A stretch of DNA of 64,000 nucleotides, taken from the NCBI GenBank assembly GCA_012270975.1, contig JAAXHH010000034.1:186001-250000 (forward strand), given 5' to 3'. The DNA is from Candidatus Latescibacterota bacterium (GTDB taxonomy: Bacteria > JAAXHH01). Made by a program: the position numbers and the translations under genes. Within the stretch, counting starts at the first letter, position 1, and each line of letters begins with the position of its first letter. Positions 1 to 8,693 of this stretch are shown here, piece after piece. The notes beneath the pieces were generated by a model that ran no database searches, was not told the DNA's origin, and was given only the letters and a program-made list of their open reading frames with translations.

Positions 1-780
<780 letters not shown>

Positions 781-832
781 TCAGGTTCAACCGCAACCTG
801 ACCTCGGCTGCGGTTCATACACTGTCGGTTAT

Positions 833-1120
833 CTACGATACGATACCCAGGATGTCCTCTTCCCGCATCATGAGGTATTCGGTATCATCCAGATTGACTT
901 CCGTGCCGGAGTACTTGCCAAAGAGGATCTTGTCGCCGACCTTGACTTCCAGCCCCACGCGGTCGCCGTTGTCGCCGACGCGTCCCGGACCGGCCGCCAC
1001 GACCTCGCCCTGCTGCGGCTTTTCCTTGGCCGTATCGGGAATGATGATACCGCCGCGCTGTACCTCTTCCTCCTCGAGGCGCTTGACCAGGACCCGGTCG
1101 CCCAAAGGTTGTACGTTCAT
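833..1120 (-). CDS. groES: Co-chaperonin GroES (Hsp10)
   Basis: A 95-residue co-chaperonin that caps the GroEL ring. The N-terminus [19 protein letters not shown], the mobile-loop region ending in [16 protein letters not shown] and the C-terminal EEDILGIV are typical, and the length is normal for the family. AAAGGAG sits 9 bases before the ATG. First gene of the groESL operon. No CIRCE operator (TTAGCACTC-N9-GAGTGCTAA) was found upstream. Instead the leader carries a different perfect palindrome at 1153-1170. Confidence 0.97.
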   Translation of the reverse strand: MNVQPLGDRVLVKRLEEEEVQRGGIIIPDTAKEKPQQGEVVAAGPGRVGDNGDRVGLEVKVGDKILFGKYSGTEVNLDDTEYLMMREEDILGIVS

Positions 1121-1152
1121 TGCTTCCTGCTCCTTTCACTTGTGATAAGAAC

Positions 1153-1170
1153 GCTGATTTTTAAATCAGC
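1153..1170 (-). promoter_or_regulatory. Palindrome in the groESL leader
   Basis: GCTGATTT-TT-AAATCAGC is a perfect 8-bp inverted repeat 17 bases upstream of the groES Shine-Dalgarno sequence. It could be a repressor operator or a small hairpin next to the ribosome-binding site. It does not match CIRCE. Function is inferred from position only. Confidence 0.4.
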
Positions 1171-1401
1171 ATGATAATGAACGATTATCTCGTCCGCTTT
1201 CTTACGTGCAATTTCCGTGCCACCATGGGAAATACTGCCCACAAATCCCGGTAATTACAGTTTAAATAGTTGTTATTATAAGGTGTTATACACATTGCTG
1301 CGAAACGCCGGGGGGTATCGTCCCGCGCCTAGGTTTTCTGCCAATCTGTCACATACGCTGAATAGTGCCAATATGACCTTGCAAAAATAACGCAACAGGC
1401 C

Positions 1402-1430
1402 AATTTAGCCATGATATACTGGCGTGTCAA
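1402..1430 (-). promoter_or_regulatory. Candidate sigma-70 promoter for groESL
   Basis: On the minus strand TTGACA (1430-1425) is followed after 17 bases by TAAATT (1407-1402). It points towards groES but would leave a leader of about 275 bases, so a nearer promoter (for example around the TATAAT at 1280-1275, which lacks a clear -35 box) is also possible. Confidence 0.4.
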
Positions 1431-1487
1431 GGGCATTCGCAAATCTGATTGTATCGGTATGAAAACCCTGGACCGGTCCCTTTAACC

Positions 1488-1515
1488 AAAAACCCCGCTC
1501 CTGGAAGCGGGGTTT
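1488..1515 (-). terminator. Intrinsic terminator of the 52-residue ORF
   Basis: AAACCCCGCT (1490-1499) and AGCGGGGTTT (1506-1515) form a perfect 10-bp stem with a 6-base loop. Read on the minus strand the stem ends in TTTTTGG, so it terminates leftward transcription about 37 bases after the stop codon of the small ORF at 1552-1710. Confidence 0.75.
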
Positions 1516-1551
1516 GAGTTCCAGTTATAGTTGGATCACGGGCTTCAGGGA

Positions 1552-1710
1552 CTACCTGGGTTTGGGGGGTGGCTTCAGGGCGCTACCCACGTTGAGAGGT
1601 TTCGGATTCGCAGGTCTGTTCGGATTAGGTTTTGGTCTGAATCCCCGTGGGTTTATGTTCCTGCGAGTTGGCCCGTACCCTTTTTCTGGAGGTTGGGGTG
1701 TTTTTGACAT
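1552..1710 (-). CDS. Small proline-rich basic protein (52 aa), unknown function
   Basis: ATG at 1710-1708 opens a 52-codon frame ending at TAG 1554-1552. GAGGAG lies 7 bases upstream and an intrinsic terminator follows, so it looks like a complete single-gene transcription unit. About 15 of 52 residues are proline and 12 are Arg or Lys, with a single acidic residue. The N-terminus is MSKTPQPPEKGYGPTRRN and the end is LKPPPKPR. There is no signal peptide or membrane segment. The composition suggests a disordered, nucleic-acid- or ribosome-binding peptide, or a proline-rich antimicrobial-like peptide. Both are guesses. I do not recognise a family. Being divergent from the 2026 gene in an AT-richer gap also fits an acquired or fast-evolving gene. 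Confidence 0.6.
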   Translation of the reverse strand: MSKTPQPPEKGYGPTRRNINPRGFRPKPNPNRPANPKPLNVGSALKPPPKPR

Positions 1711-1812
1711 TTGACTGCTCCTCTTCCTTAATCGGAATGAATTCTACTGAAGAAATCTCCCCACTCGAAAGGAAAACACCACGACCCTGGGGAATCCAGT
1801 TATTCAGTCTCC

Positions 1813-1887
1813 ACTACTGATTGTGCCGCGTTGTTCCCTACCGATAGACAACATCGGGAATGGCATATATGTAATCAGTAGTTTTTG
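1813..1887. ncRNA. Possible structured RNA or leader element
   Basis: ACTACTGATT (1813-1822) pairs perfectly with AATCAGTAGT (1873-1882). Inside, GTGCC (1823-1827) can pair with GGCAT, and CCGAT pairs with ATCGG around a 7-base loop. On the plus strand the outer stem runs straight into TTTTT, like the end of a small RNA. On the minus strand the element would sit in the leader of the small ORF at 1552-1710. Strand and function are undecided. Confidence 0.3.
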
Positions 1888-2025
1888 GGCATGAGTTCTC
1901 GTATGTGGATTCGTTATTCTTTCCAATGCACCTATAGAAGACTATTTTCATCCATGGATTGAAAACGTGAGTTTTGTATCCACTTCCCACCCCGCCACGC
2001 TTACGGAAAACACAGGAGCTTCTCC

Positions 2026-3066
2026 ATGCCCGTAGTGCCCTTCGACAAGCTCAACAACCTGAGCCGCGCGATCTTCGAGGCGACCGGCATCCCGGTGGAA
2101 GACGCCCATATCCTTGCCGATCACCTGACGAACAGCAACCTGCTCGGGCACGATTCACATGGCGTGTGGTTCATGCCCCGCTACGTCCCGTCCCTGCAGT
2201 CGGATTACAAGCCCTGGGAAGACCATATCGTGGTGGTGGACCGTCCCGGTTTCGCGCAGATCGACGGGAACGGCGCCAACGGCATCGTGGCGGTGACGAA
2301 GGCCCTGTCCCTGGCGGTGGAAAAGGCGCGAACCGCCACGATCGGCATGATCGCCCTGCGGAACGTCTCCCACATCGGCCGGCTGGGCGACTTCCCCCCG
2401 CGGATCGCCGAACAGGGCATGATCGGCATGGTGGGCCTCAACGGCGGCGGCGAATTCGTGGCGCCCTACGGCAGCGCTGACCGGCGCCTCCGTCCCGAGC
2501 CCATCGCCTTCGCCGTGCCCCGCGCCAAGGGACCGCCCCTCATGCTGGACATGACGCTCAGCGTGGTCGCGGGCGGCAAGGTGGAACAGAAGATCGAGCG
2601 CGGCGAGCCGATGCCGGACGGCTGGCTGATCGACCAGCAGGGCCGCTACGTGAATGATGGAAGCCGGTATCACGACGAGCCGGACCAAGTGGCCGTGCTG
2701 CCCCTGGGCGGCCTGCAGTTCGGCCACAAGGGACACGGGCTGGCCATGATGATCGAGATGATCATCGGTCCCCTGTCGAACGCCGGGTGTACGGGCGGCA
2801 AGGGCGGCGGCGGGATCCTGATCGCCGCGATGGACATCGCTTCGTTCATGGACCCGGACGAATACAAAGCCGAAATCGAGGACCACGTCGCCTATGTGGG
2901 ATCGGCGAAACCCCTGCCGGGATTCGAGAAGGTCTATGCACCAGGTGAGATCGAGGAGGACGTCCGCCTAAAGCGGCTCGCCGAGGGCATCTACATTCCG
3001 GACAAGACCTGGAATACGATCTCGGAAACCGCCGCCGAACTTGGCGTGGAAATGCCGGTTGTATAG
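2026..3066 (+). CDS. Ldh_2-family malate/L-lactate-type dehydrogenase
   Basis: A 346-residue NAD(P)-dependent 2-hydroxyacid (malate, L-lactate, ureidoglycolate or similar) dehydrogenase of the Ldh_2 family, which is unrelated to classical LDH/MDH. Family hallmarks are LLGHDSHGV near residue 40, NVSHIGRLGDF near 113-123 and the central GGKVEQKIERGEPMPDGWL. The length is normal. ACAGGAG precedes the ATG. The gene lies 16 bases upstream of a Gfo/Idh oxidoreductase in the same direction, so the pair probably handles one hydroxy- or sugar-acid substrate. The substrate cannot be read from sequence. Confidence 0.88.
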   Translation: MPVVPFDKLNNLSRAIFEATGIPVEDAHILADHLTNSNLLGHDSHGVWFMPRYVPSLQSDYKPWEDHIVVVDRPGFAQIDGNGANGIVAVTKALSLAVEKARTATIGMIALRNVSHIGRLGDFPPRIAEQGMIGMVGLNGGGEFVAPYGSADRRLRPEPIAFAVPRAKGPPLMLDMTLSVVAGGKVEQKIERGEPMPDGWLIDQQGRYVNDGSRYHDEPDQVAVLPLGGLQFGHKGHGLAMMIEMIIGPLSNAGCTGGKGGGGILIAAMDIASFMDPDEYKAEIEDHVAYVGSAKPLPGFEKVYAPGEIEEDVRLKRLAEGIYIPDKTWNTISETAAELGVEMPVV

Positions 3067-3082
3067 CCAACAGGAGAACCTT

Positions 3083-4096
3083 ATGCCTACCAATCCCGTT
3101 CGCGTGGCCATCTACGGAACCGGCCGGTTTGCCCAGGCCACCCACCTGCCCAACCTGAGCCGGATCGACGGCGTCGAGATCGCGGCGCTGTGCGACATCA
3201 ATGAAGACGCCCTGCGCGAAGCAGCGACGCTGGTCGGAGGCGCCGCCCGCACCTACACGGACGCCCATGCAATGCTGGAAACCGAAGATCTCGACGCCCT
3301 CTGGTCCATCGTGCCGGCCTTCGCGCGCACCGATGTGGAAATCGCGGCGGCCAAACGCGGCATTCAGCTCTTCAGTGAGAAGCCCCAAGCGATGGATATG
3401 GCCCTGGCGAAGCGGATCGACGCGGCCGTTCAGAAGGGCGGTGTGATCAGCACGGTAGGCTTCCGGGAACGATACCGCCCGATATTCCAGGAGGCCCGCC
3501 GGCTGCTCCGGGACAAGCGCGTAGCGCATGTCCGCTTCCAGCAGATCTCGCATAACCCGAAACCGCCCGCCGCTGCCGGCAACGCCTGGTCGCAACAGGT
3601 GGAGAAAGGCGGTGTCCGTTTCTTCGACTGGGGCGTGCACGCCACGGACTACACCCGGTTCATGACGGGACAGGACGTCGTCCGGGCCCAGGCTTTCCTT
3701 TTCCATCCGGAAGGAAGCCATACGCCACTTTCTTCATCCTTCCATTACCAGTTGTCGGGCGGCGCCACGGCGACGCTGACCTTCATCGAGTGTGATCCGA
3801 CCGGTCCCGGCGAGGAACCCTATTTCAAAATCCACTTCGACGGCGGGAGGCTGGCCGTATTCGGTTACGAGCGGGTCGAGCTGAACGACGAGGTCGTCTA
3901 CGAGGCTGACCCCTTCGATCCCTGGCTCGCCCAGGACCGGGCTTTCGTGGAGGCGGTCCGGTCAAACGACCCCGGACACCTTCAAAGCGACTACCACGAC
4001 GGCCTCCGGTCGCTCGCGCCGATCCTGGCCAGTTGGGAATCGACCCGCAATGATGGGGTCTGCGTGGACGTGGAGCAATTCATCGAAGCGGCTTAA
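3083..4096 (+). CDS. Gfo/Idh/MocA-family oxidoreductase
   Basis: A 337-residue NAD(P)-dependent sugar, inositol or amino-sugar dehydrogenase-type protein. The Rossmann start RVAIYGTGRFAQATHLPNL and the catalytic-loop motif SEKPQAM (the EKP lysine) are present, followed by the C-terminal alpha/beta domain. The start at 3083 is chosen because AGGAG lies 7-8 bases upstream and the Rossmann fold begins at once; an earlier in-frame ATG at 3041 lies inside the preceding gene. Probably co-transcribed with the 2026 dehydrogenase. Substrate unknown. Confidence 0.88.
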   Translation: MPTNPVRVAIYGTGRFAQATHLPNLSRIDGVEIAALCDINEDALREAATLVGGAARTYTDAHAMLETEDLDALWSIVPAFARTDVEIAAAKRGIQLFSEKPQAMDMALAKRIDAAVQKGGVISTVGFRERYRPIFQEARRLLRDKRVAHVRFQQISHNPKPPAAAGNAWSQQVEKGGVRFFDWGVHATDYTRFMTGQDVVRAQAFLFHPEGSHTPLSSSFHYQLSGGATATLTFIECDPTGPGEEPYFKIHFDGGRLAVFGYERVELNDEVVYEADPFDPWLAQDRAFVEAVRSNDPGHLQSDYHDGLRSLAPILASWESTRNDGVCVDVEQFIEAA

Positions 4097-4150
4097 TCGA
4101 GGCGTGATTTACGCGAATTCAAGGGGCGCAATGCATCAGAGGAGACGACT

Positions 4151-4609
4151 ATGAACCTGAAAAGCATACGTTGCTTCGTTCTGGCCGCCCTGCTGTTGGC
4201 TGTGGGTTGCGGCGCACCGAAGGAAGATCTCACCCATCTTCTGGTTGCTGGTGAGCGGATCGCGGTCGCGGGGGAGAACGGACTGAGCGTTTCACTCAAT
4301 TCCAGGGAGAATGAACCGGTCGTGTGGCAGTTGACCCGATTCGGCGGCGAGATCGAATCGTGGGATTCAGAGGGCTTGAGAGTCGCCGTGGACGATGCCG
4401 ACGTGCCGGAAGGAATCCTTGATTCCTTTTCATCCGACCGCAACCGGCTCGTCGTCGACATCGCGCATGGCGGGGGCAGGAACAGGAGTCTCAACGTATC
4501 GTTCGAGCCTATCGGCGAATCCGGTCCCGGCGTAGTCGTCCGGATTGCCGGCGGCTTGGTAGAAGACGGCTTGCGGCAGACCGAGGATGGGTTGGAATTG
4601 AGGATTTAG
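4151..4609 (+). CDS. Small putative lipoprotein
   Basis: 152 residues with a lipoprotein signal: charged N-terminus MNLKSIR, a hydrophobic stretch and lipobox LAVGC at about residue 20, so it should be anchored in a membrane facing the periplasm. GAGGAG lies 6 bases before the ATG. The mature part is mostly beta-like and acidic, and I recognise no domain. It lies 54 bases after the Gfo/Idh gene and may belong to that unit. Confidence 0.7.
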   Translation: MNLKSIRCFVLAALLLAVGCGAPKEDLTHLLVAGERIAVAGENGLSVSLNSRENEPVVWQLTRFGGEIESWDSEGLRVAVDDADVPEGILDSFSSDRNRLVVDIAHGGGRNRSLNVSFEPIGESGPGVVVRIAGGLVEDGLRQTEDGLELRI

Positions 4610-4655
4610 TTGGCGCGGGTGGGCGACTGCGGAGAGTTGCACTTTGTTCTGTTGT

Positions 4656-5054
4656 TTACTCACCTACGCCCAGCGCTCCAGCAACTTCTCTTATTCGTGA
4701 CAGACGTGCGGAAGCATAGTCGGTCGCCTCGTACCGCTGTATTTGCTGCTCTTTCAAACCGAGACGCTCTGCCAAGTCTTTCTGGCTTAAGCCCTGGGCG
4801 ATTCTCGCTTTGATTAGTAAAATCGGTATTTCTTTGACGGTTTTAAGCTGATCCAGCTTGAATCTGCCCGCCTTCAATGATTCATATTCGCGTAAGTCTG
4901 CTTCCAAACCGGAAAGCTGGCTACGCACCGCTTCTTTCTGCGCCTTCAAGATAAGAGGATGTACACCCGCCTCTTCGTTCAAGCCTTCCAAGGTACGCAC
5001 GAATCGCGATACCTGCGCTTTGGTGATTAGATATTGCCTCTCGTTCTTAATCAA
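4656..5054 (-). CDS. XRE-family HTH protein, antitoxin-like
   Basis: 132 residues: a charged helical N-terminus (NERQYLITKAQVSRF), a probable coiled coil at about 30-62 and a HTH_3 domain at about 78-128 containing LSQKDLAERLGLKEQQIQRY. Start is TTG at 5054 with GGGAG six bases upstream; no in-frame ATG is available nearby. From memory this family usually follows a DUF6932-type gene, and the decayed remains of such a gene lie directly upstream (5051-5260), overlapping the TTG. It is therefore probably the surviving DNA-binding half of a toxin-antitoxin-like pair. The palindrome at 5262-5281 is a likely operator. Confidence 0.8.
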   Translation of the reverse strand: MIKNERQYLITKAQVSRFVRTLEGLNEEAGVHPLILKAQKEAVRSQLSGLEADLREYESLKAGRFKLDQLKTVKEIPILLIKARIAQGLSQKDLAERLGLKEQQIQRYEATDYASARLSRIREVAGALGVGE

Positions 5055-5260
5055 TCGAGATCTCCCAAATCCAGAGCGACAATCCCTTTCTATTCCCTGA
5101 GAGTTTGTCTATCGGGAAGAATTCATAAAATGAGATCCCGTCGGTACTCGCTGAAACTGATGCTGGAAACAACTCTCCCATATCTGGACGACACCTCTTC
5201 CCAAACGGACCAGTAAACACCTGGAGGAAGGTTGCCGGAACTGTCGAAAGCAGGAATCAT
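5051..5260 (-). pseudogene. Broken DUF6932-like gene (partner of the HTH gene)
   Basis: From ATG 5260 one frame reads MIPAFDSSGNLPPGVYW and SVWEEVSSRYG, the N-terminal signature I associate with DUF6932 proteins, then hits a stop. A second frame over the following bases reads GELFPASVSASTDGISFYEF and on to NRKG, and a third reads KGIVALDLGDLD before TGA at 5053-5051. These are the family's C-terminal motifs. The remains add up to about 70 codons, roughly half of what I recall for the family. This indicates an internal deletion joining the RYG and YGGELFP regions, plus a one-base loss near the GGG at 5086-5084. Non-functional. Family name is from memory. Confidence 0.62.
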
Positions 5261-5261
5261 T

Positions 5262-5281
5262 ACACAACATATTAATTGTGT
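5262..5281 (-). promoter_or_regulatory. Palindrome before the DUF6932/HTH pair
   Basis: ACACAA (5262-5267) and TTGTGT (5276-5281) form an inverted repeat ending one base before the ATG of the broken DUF6932 gene. Toxin-antitoxin operons are commonly autoregulated at such sites, so this is a plausible operator for the HTH protein at 4656-5054. Confidence 0.4.
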
Positions 5282-5361
5282 TGAAAATGTCAAATAGAAC
5301 CATTATTGTTGATTAGTCGTTGTCTGTAGACGAAGCTCGCAGGTTAAATACGGATAAGGCA

Positions 5362-6561
5362 TCACGCCACTGTGGTGTCAAGTTTGTCAGACCTTTTCCA
5401 CAGATCCTCCAGCATCGTCCATCTGGCCGAGATACTTTCCCTGTCGAGAATCCAATCTACGAGCCGAGGAAGGCTCGTTACCAGGTCTGCCGGCAACAAA
5501 TCAAATATCTGGGTTTCTTTGTGAGTCCATCTTGGCGTACTCAGAAATCGCCCATTTCTTATGTACAGCGCGATCAGCAAATCGTTTACGGCCTGGTTGG
5601 CCAGACAGTAGAGGTGGATTCGGTCGTCGGTGTCCTGTGCCGTTCGCCACTGGTCCCGAAACAGGGGCAACCGATTCTGTGCTTCACCGATCACCGCTTT
5701 CACCAACTCAGCAGGTAGCGCATCCAGTGCCGCTTTCCACTCGCCGAGCCGCCCATCCGAATCGACCAGTGAGTGGCAGTTCTGCAACTCCTCGGCGAGA
5801 ATCCGCTGCTCGGGCGGCCTGGGAAACGCCGCCAGCATATCTTCCACGGTCTGCCTGGTCCAGTAGCGGATGTGGACCATCGCCCCGTTAAGCACCACGC
5901 TGTCGCAGGCCGGCTCAATCAGGGGCCCGTGCCGTATGTCCGGCCAGACCGAGATCAACCGGCGGCGGTCGGCGTCACGGGGAATGTCCGGCCCGAAAAC
6001 GAGCAGGTCGATATCCGACTGGCGGTCGGCGAATCCTCTTTCCAGGGATCCGCCCAGGGCCATGGCGCTCGCTCCCTCGAGGAGCCGGATCCTCTCCGCG
6101 ATTTCGACGGCCAGGAGGTACAGTTCACCAGAATCCCGGGACTGATCCGGCTTGAAGGACTCTTCCTCGAATTCCCGATCCAACGCGCCATGTTCGTCAC
6201 CAAATTCGTTCAGCAAAGCCAGGGTATCCCGCATCAGCCCAGCCGCGGCCGCCCAGGCTTTCTCCGGCACTCGTTCGGTCGCCAGCGTCCACAGGGCATC
6301 GCCTGCGTTTTCCGGCGCCCGGGGCAACCCATTCAACTGGTTTCGCGCGCCTTCCAGCCGCGATGGATAGTACATGACTTCGGGAAGGCTGTTCATGCCG
6401 TAGAGTACGGTGGCGACTTGATGGATCATCAGGTAGAGGGCGTACCTGAAGCGGACGTGGTCGCCCCGGTCGATGAGGTTGGTCGGGGGAAGCCGCAGCC
6501 ACCATCTGAGCTGTGTCGCCGCTTCCGTCACATGGTTCGATAGGGGAAATCGTACGGGCAC
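5362..6561 (-). CDS. Nucleotidyltransferase-domain protein (DUF4037-like)
   Basis: 399 residues. A pol-beta-type nucleotidyltransferase core lies at about 165-190, with GGSLERGF and SDIDLLVF carrying the catalytic Asp pair (about residues 183 and 185). An alpha-helical C-terminal part spans about 315-350. The first 120 residues (YALYLMIHQVATVLYGMNSL and onward) resemble a second copy of that helical part but with no catalytic core before it. The start is GTG 6561 with no clear Shine-Dalgarno, and an in-frame TGA lies just upstream. The protein may therefore be the remnant of a two-domain ancestor. Substrate unknown. It is the last gene of the arg-cluster direction, 25 bases after the GNAT gene. 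Confidence 0.72.
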   Translation of the reverse strand: MPVRFPLSNHVTEAATQLRWWLRLPPTNLIDRGDHVRFRYALYLMIHQVATVLYGMNSLPEVMYYPSRLEGARNQLNGLPRAPENAGDALWTLATERVPEKAWAAAAGLMRDTLALLNEFGDEHGALDREFEEESFKPDQSRDSGELYLLAVEIAERIRLLEGASAMALGGSLERGFADRQSDIDLLVFGPDIPRDADRRRLISVWPDIRHGPLIEPACDSVVLNGAMVHIRYWTRQTVEDMLAAFPRPPEQRILAEELQNCHSLVDSDGRLGEWKAALDALPAELVKAVIGEAQNRLPLFRDQWRTAQDTDDRIHLYCLANQAVNDLLIALYIRNGRFLSTPRWTHKETQIFDLLPADLVTSLPRLVDWILDRESISARWTMLEDLWKRSDKLDTTVA

Positions 6562-6586
6562 GCTTAATCAGCCAGTCAAAGGCGAG

Positions 6587-7180
6587 TCACCTGGGAGCGG
6601 GAGAAGGCATGATCAGGGTGGGGTCCTGCTGCATGGCCGGCAGGGCCGGCTCCGGTTTCCGCTGGTCTTCGGGGATCAGCGTCCGGGCCATGGCGATCTC
6701 GTCGCAATGGGTGAAGCGGGCGCAGTAGGTGCAGTCCTTCCAGACCTTGTGCGGCAGGGTCTCGCGGTCGACCACCTCGAACCCGTGACGGCCGAAAAAG
6801 CTGGTCTCGTAGGTCAGGGCGAAGACCCGGGCGACGCCCAGTTCCTCCGCCTCCGCGATCAGTACGTCGACGATGCGCCCGCCGACGCCACCACCCTGGC
6901 ATCCTCGACGGACGGCCAGCGACCGGACCTCGGCCAGGTCGTGCCAAACGATCACGAGGGAACCGCAGCCGATCACCTGGCCGTCGCGCTCGCCTACGAC
7001 AAAGTACCGGATGTGCTCGAACAGGCGGTATACCGACACCGGAAGGAGGATGTCCTCCTCGATGTAAGGCTGGAGGATCTCCATGATCTCGGGGACGTCC
7101 CCGATCACGGCCGGACGGATGACGGTTTCGCTTCCATTCGATGCCGGCGTCATAGACGTGTCAGCTCTGTTCATGGCCAT
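6587..7180 (-). CDS. argA: GNAT N-acetyltransferase, probable N-acetylglutamate synthase
   Basis: 197 residues, GNAT fold. The acetyl-CoA loop is RRGCQGGGVGGRI and the C-terminal segment is FFGRHGFEVVDRETLPHKVW followed by KDCTYCARFTHCDE. That Cys-containing tail is typical of stand-alone ArgA-type acetyltransferases that make N-acetylglutamate, the first step of arginine synthesis. It is downstream of argH in an arg cluster, which supports the role. GGAG lies just before the ATG at 7180. The symbol is functional inference; it is not the long ArgA with an amino-acid kinase domain. Confidence 0.82.
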   Translation of the reverse strand: MAMNRADTSMTPASNGSETVIRPAVIGDVPEIMEILQPYIEEDILLPVSVYRLFEHIRYFVVGERDGQVIGCGSLVIVWHDLAEVRSLAVRRGCQGGGVGGRIVDVLIAEAEELGVARVFALTYETSFFGRHGFEVVDRETLPHKVWKDCTYCARFTHCDEIAMARTLIPEDQRKPEPALPAMQQDPTLIMPSPAPR

Positions 7181-7230
7181 TCTGCTCCATTACTACCTGC
7201 TTCGTTTATTCCTGCGCCTGACTTGCCGAT

Positions 7231-8595
7231 TCAACCGCATCTTATGATTTCACGCGCCTGTTCAATCTGCTGCTCGATCGAATCTTTGCCGGTGCCTCCG
7301 GGCAGGGCGCGCTTGTCGGCGCTGTCGTCGAACCTGAGCTGATTGATCGATGCTTCGTCGAAATTTTCCGAATGCTGCTGATACAGATCCAGCGGCAGGT
7401 CCCGCAGGCTGCAGCCCCTTTCTAAGGCCTCGTCCACGAGCGACGCTACGATGCCGTGTCCTTCGCGGAACGGCACACCGCATTGGGTCAGGTAGTCCGC
7501 CAGGTCCGTGGACAGCATCGCGTCGTCCATGCTTTCTTCAACCCGGTCGCCCCTTACCTCCAGCGTCTCCCAGATCGCCGTGAAGACCGTCAGTGCGACG
7601 GTCACCGTGTCGATGGCGTCGAAGAGCGGTTCCTTTTCATCCTGCATGTCCTTGTTGTATGTGTGGGGCAGGCCCTTGAGTATGGTGACGAGGGAGAACA
7701 GACTGCCCACGACACGGCCGGTCTTGCCCCGCAGCAGTTCGGCGGCGTCCGGATTCTTCTTCTGCGGCATGATGCTGCTGCCCGTGGCCAGCCGGGGATG
7801 CTGCGTGACGTACCCGAATTCCGTGGACGACCAGATGACCAGGTCCTCGCAGGCCCGGCTGATACGGATCATCAGCGTCGTGCAGGCGGCGAGGAACTCG
7901 ACGTTGAAGTCGCGGTCGCTCACCGCGTCGATGCTGTTGGGCGAGATGCCGTCGAAACCCAGTTCATCGGCCAGGAACGCGCGGTCGATCGGGAAGGCGC
8001 TGCCCGCCATCGCCCCGGCGCCGAGGGGCATGACGTTGATCCGCTTCCGGCAGTCCGCCAGACGCTCCCGGTCCCGCTGGAGCCCGAACAGGAGCGAAAG
8101 GGCGTAGTGGGCGAACCGGATCGGCTGCGCCTGCTGCAGGTGGGTATATCCGGGGAAGACGACATCCACGGTACGCTCGGCCAGCCCCAGCAGCGCTGCC
8201 TGGCAATCCCGGATCCGCCCGGAGACGTCGTCCACCACCTCGCGGAGATACATTCGCTCGTCCGTGGCGTTCTGGTCGTTGCGGCTGCGGCCCGTGTGCA
8301 GCTTGCCGCCCACGGGACCCACTTTCTCGATCAGCCGTTTCTCCACGGCCATGTGGATGTCTTCCAGGTCCCTGGTCAGCGTGTAGGCGCCGCTTGCGAT
8401 CTCGCCTTCGATCTCGCCCAGCGCCTCTTCGATCGTCCGGCCTTCCTCCGCGGTGAGCACGCCGATGCGCACCAGCCCGCGGGCATAGGCGATGCTGCCC
8501 CGGATGTCCACGCGGAACAGGCGGCGGTCCGCGTCGATGGATGCGTGGAAGTCGTCCATCAGTTGTTTGAGTGCCTGGTCCCGACTGTCGGTCAT
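7231..8595 (-). CDS. argH: Argininosuccinate lyase
   Basis: 454 residues, normal length. Cleaves argininosuccinate to arginine and fumarate, the last step of arginine synthesis, as a cytoplasmic tetramer. The fumarase/aspartase-superfamily signature GSSIMPQKKNPD is present with its catalytic serine, and GGKLHTGRSRNDQ is the ArgH-specific N-terminal motif. It lies about 100 bases after argD in the same direction. Confidence 0.96.
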   Translation of the reverse strand: MTDSRDQALKQLMDDFHASIDADRRLFRVDIRGSIAYARGLVRIGVLTAEEGRTIEEALGEIEGEIASGAYTLTRDLEDIHMAVEKRLIEKVGPVGGKLHTGRSRNDQNATDERMYLREVVDDVSGRIRDCQAALLGLAERTVDVVFPGYTHLQQAQPIRFAHYALSLLFGLQRDRERLADCRKRINVMPLGAGAMAGSAFPIDRAFLADELGFDGISPNSIDAVSDRDFNVEFLAACTTLMIRISRACEDLVIWSSTEFGYVTQHPRLATGSSIMPQKKNPDAAELLRGKTGRVVGSLFSLVTILKGLPHTYNKDMQDEKEPLFDAIDTVTVALTVFTAIWETLEVRGDRVEESMDDAMLSTDLADYLTQCGVPFREGHGIVASLVDEALERGCSLRDLPLDLYQQHSENFDEASINQLRFDDSADKRALPGGTGKDSIEQQIEQAREIIRCG

Positions 8596-8693
8596 GATGC
8601 TTCCATTCTTGTTATAGCGGTCACTTTAACGGCGGTCACTTTGCGCGAGTAGCTCCTCACGGTGCGGGCAGTTCCTCACTTTGCGCGGGCAAC

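Noticed and set aside
1121-1440. CIRCE operator before groES
   Set aside because: No TTAGCACTC or GAGTGCTAA half-site could be found, allowing a few mismatches.
1514-1714. 66-codon Gly/Phe-rich frame on the plus strand
   Set aside because: No Shine-Dalgarno or terminator. The opposite strand carries the better-supported 52-residue ORF.
5109-5303. 64-codon frame from ATG 5303 on the minus strand
   Set aside because: No ribosome site. The same bases in other frames give the DUF6932-like motifs, so this frame is a by-product.
8596-8693. Short repeats (CGGTCACTTT, TCACTTTGCGCG) between argH and argD
   Set aside because: Two imperfect copies each in under 100 bases; too little to call a repeat element or site.
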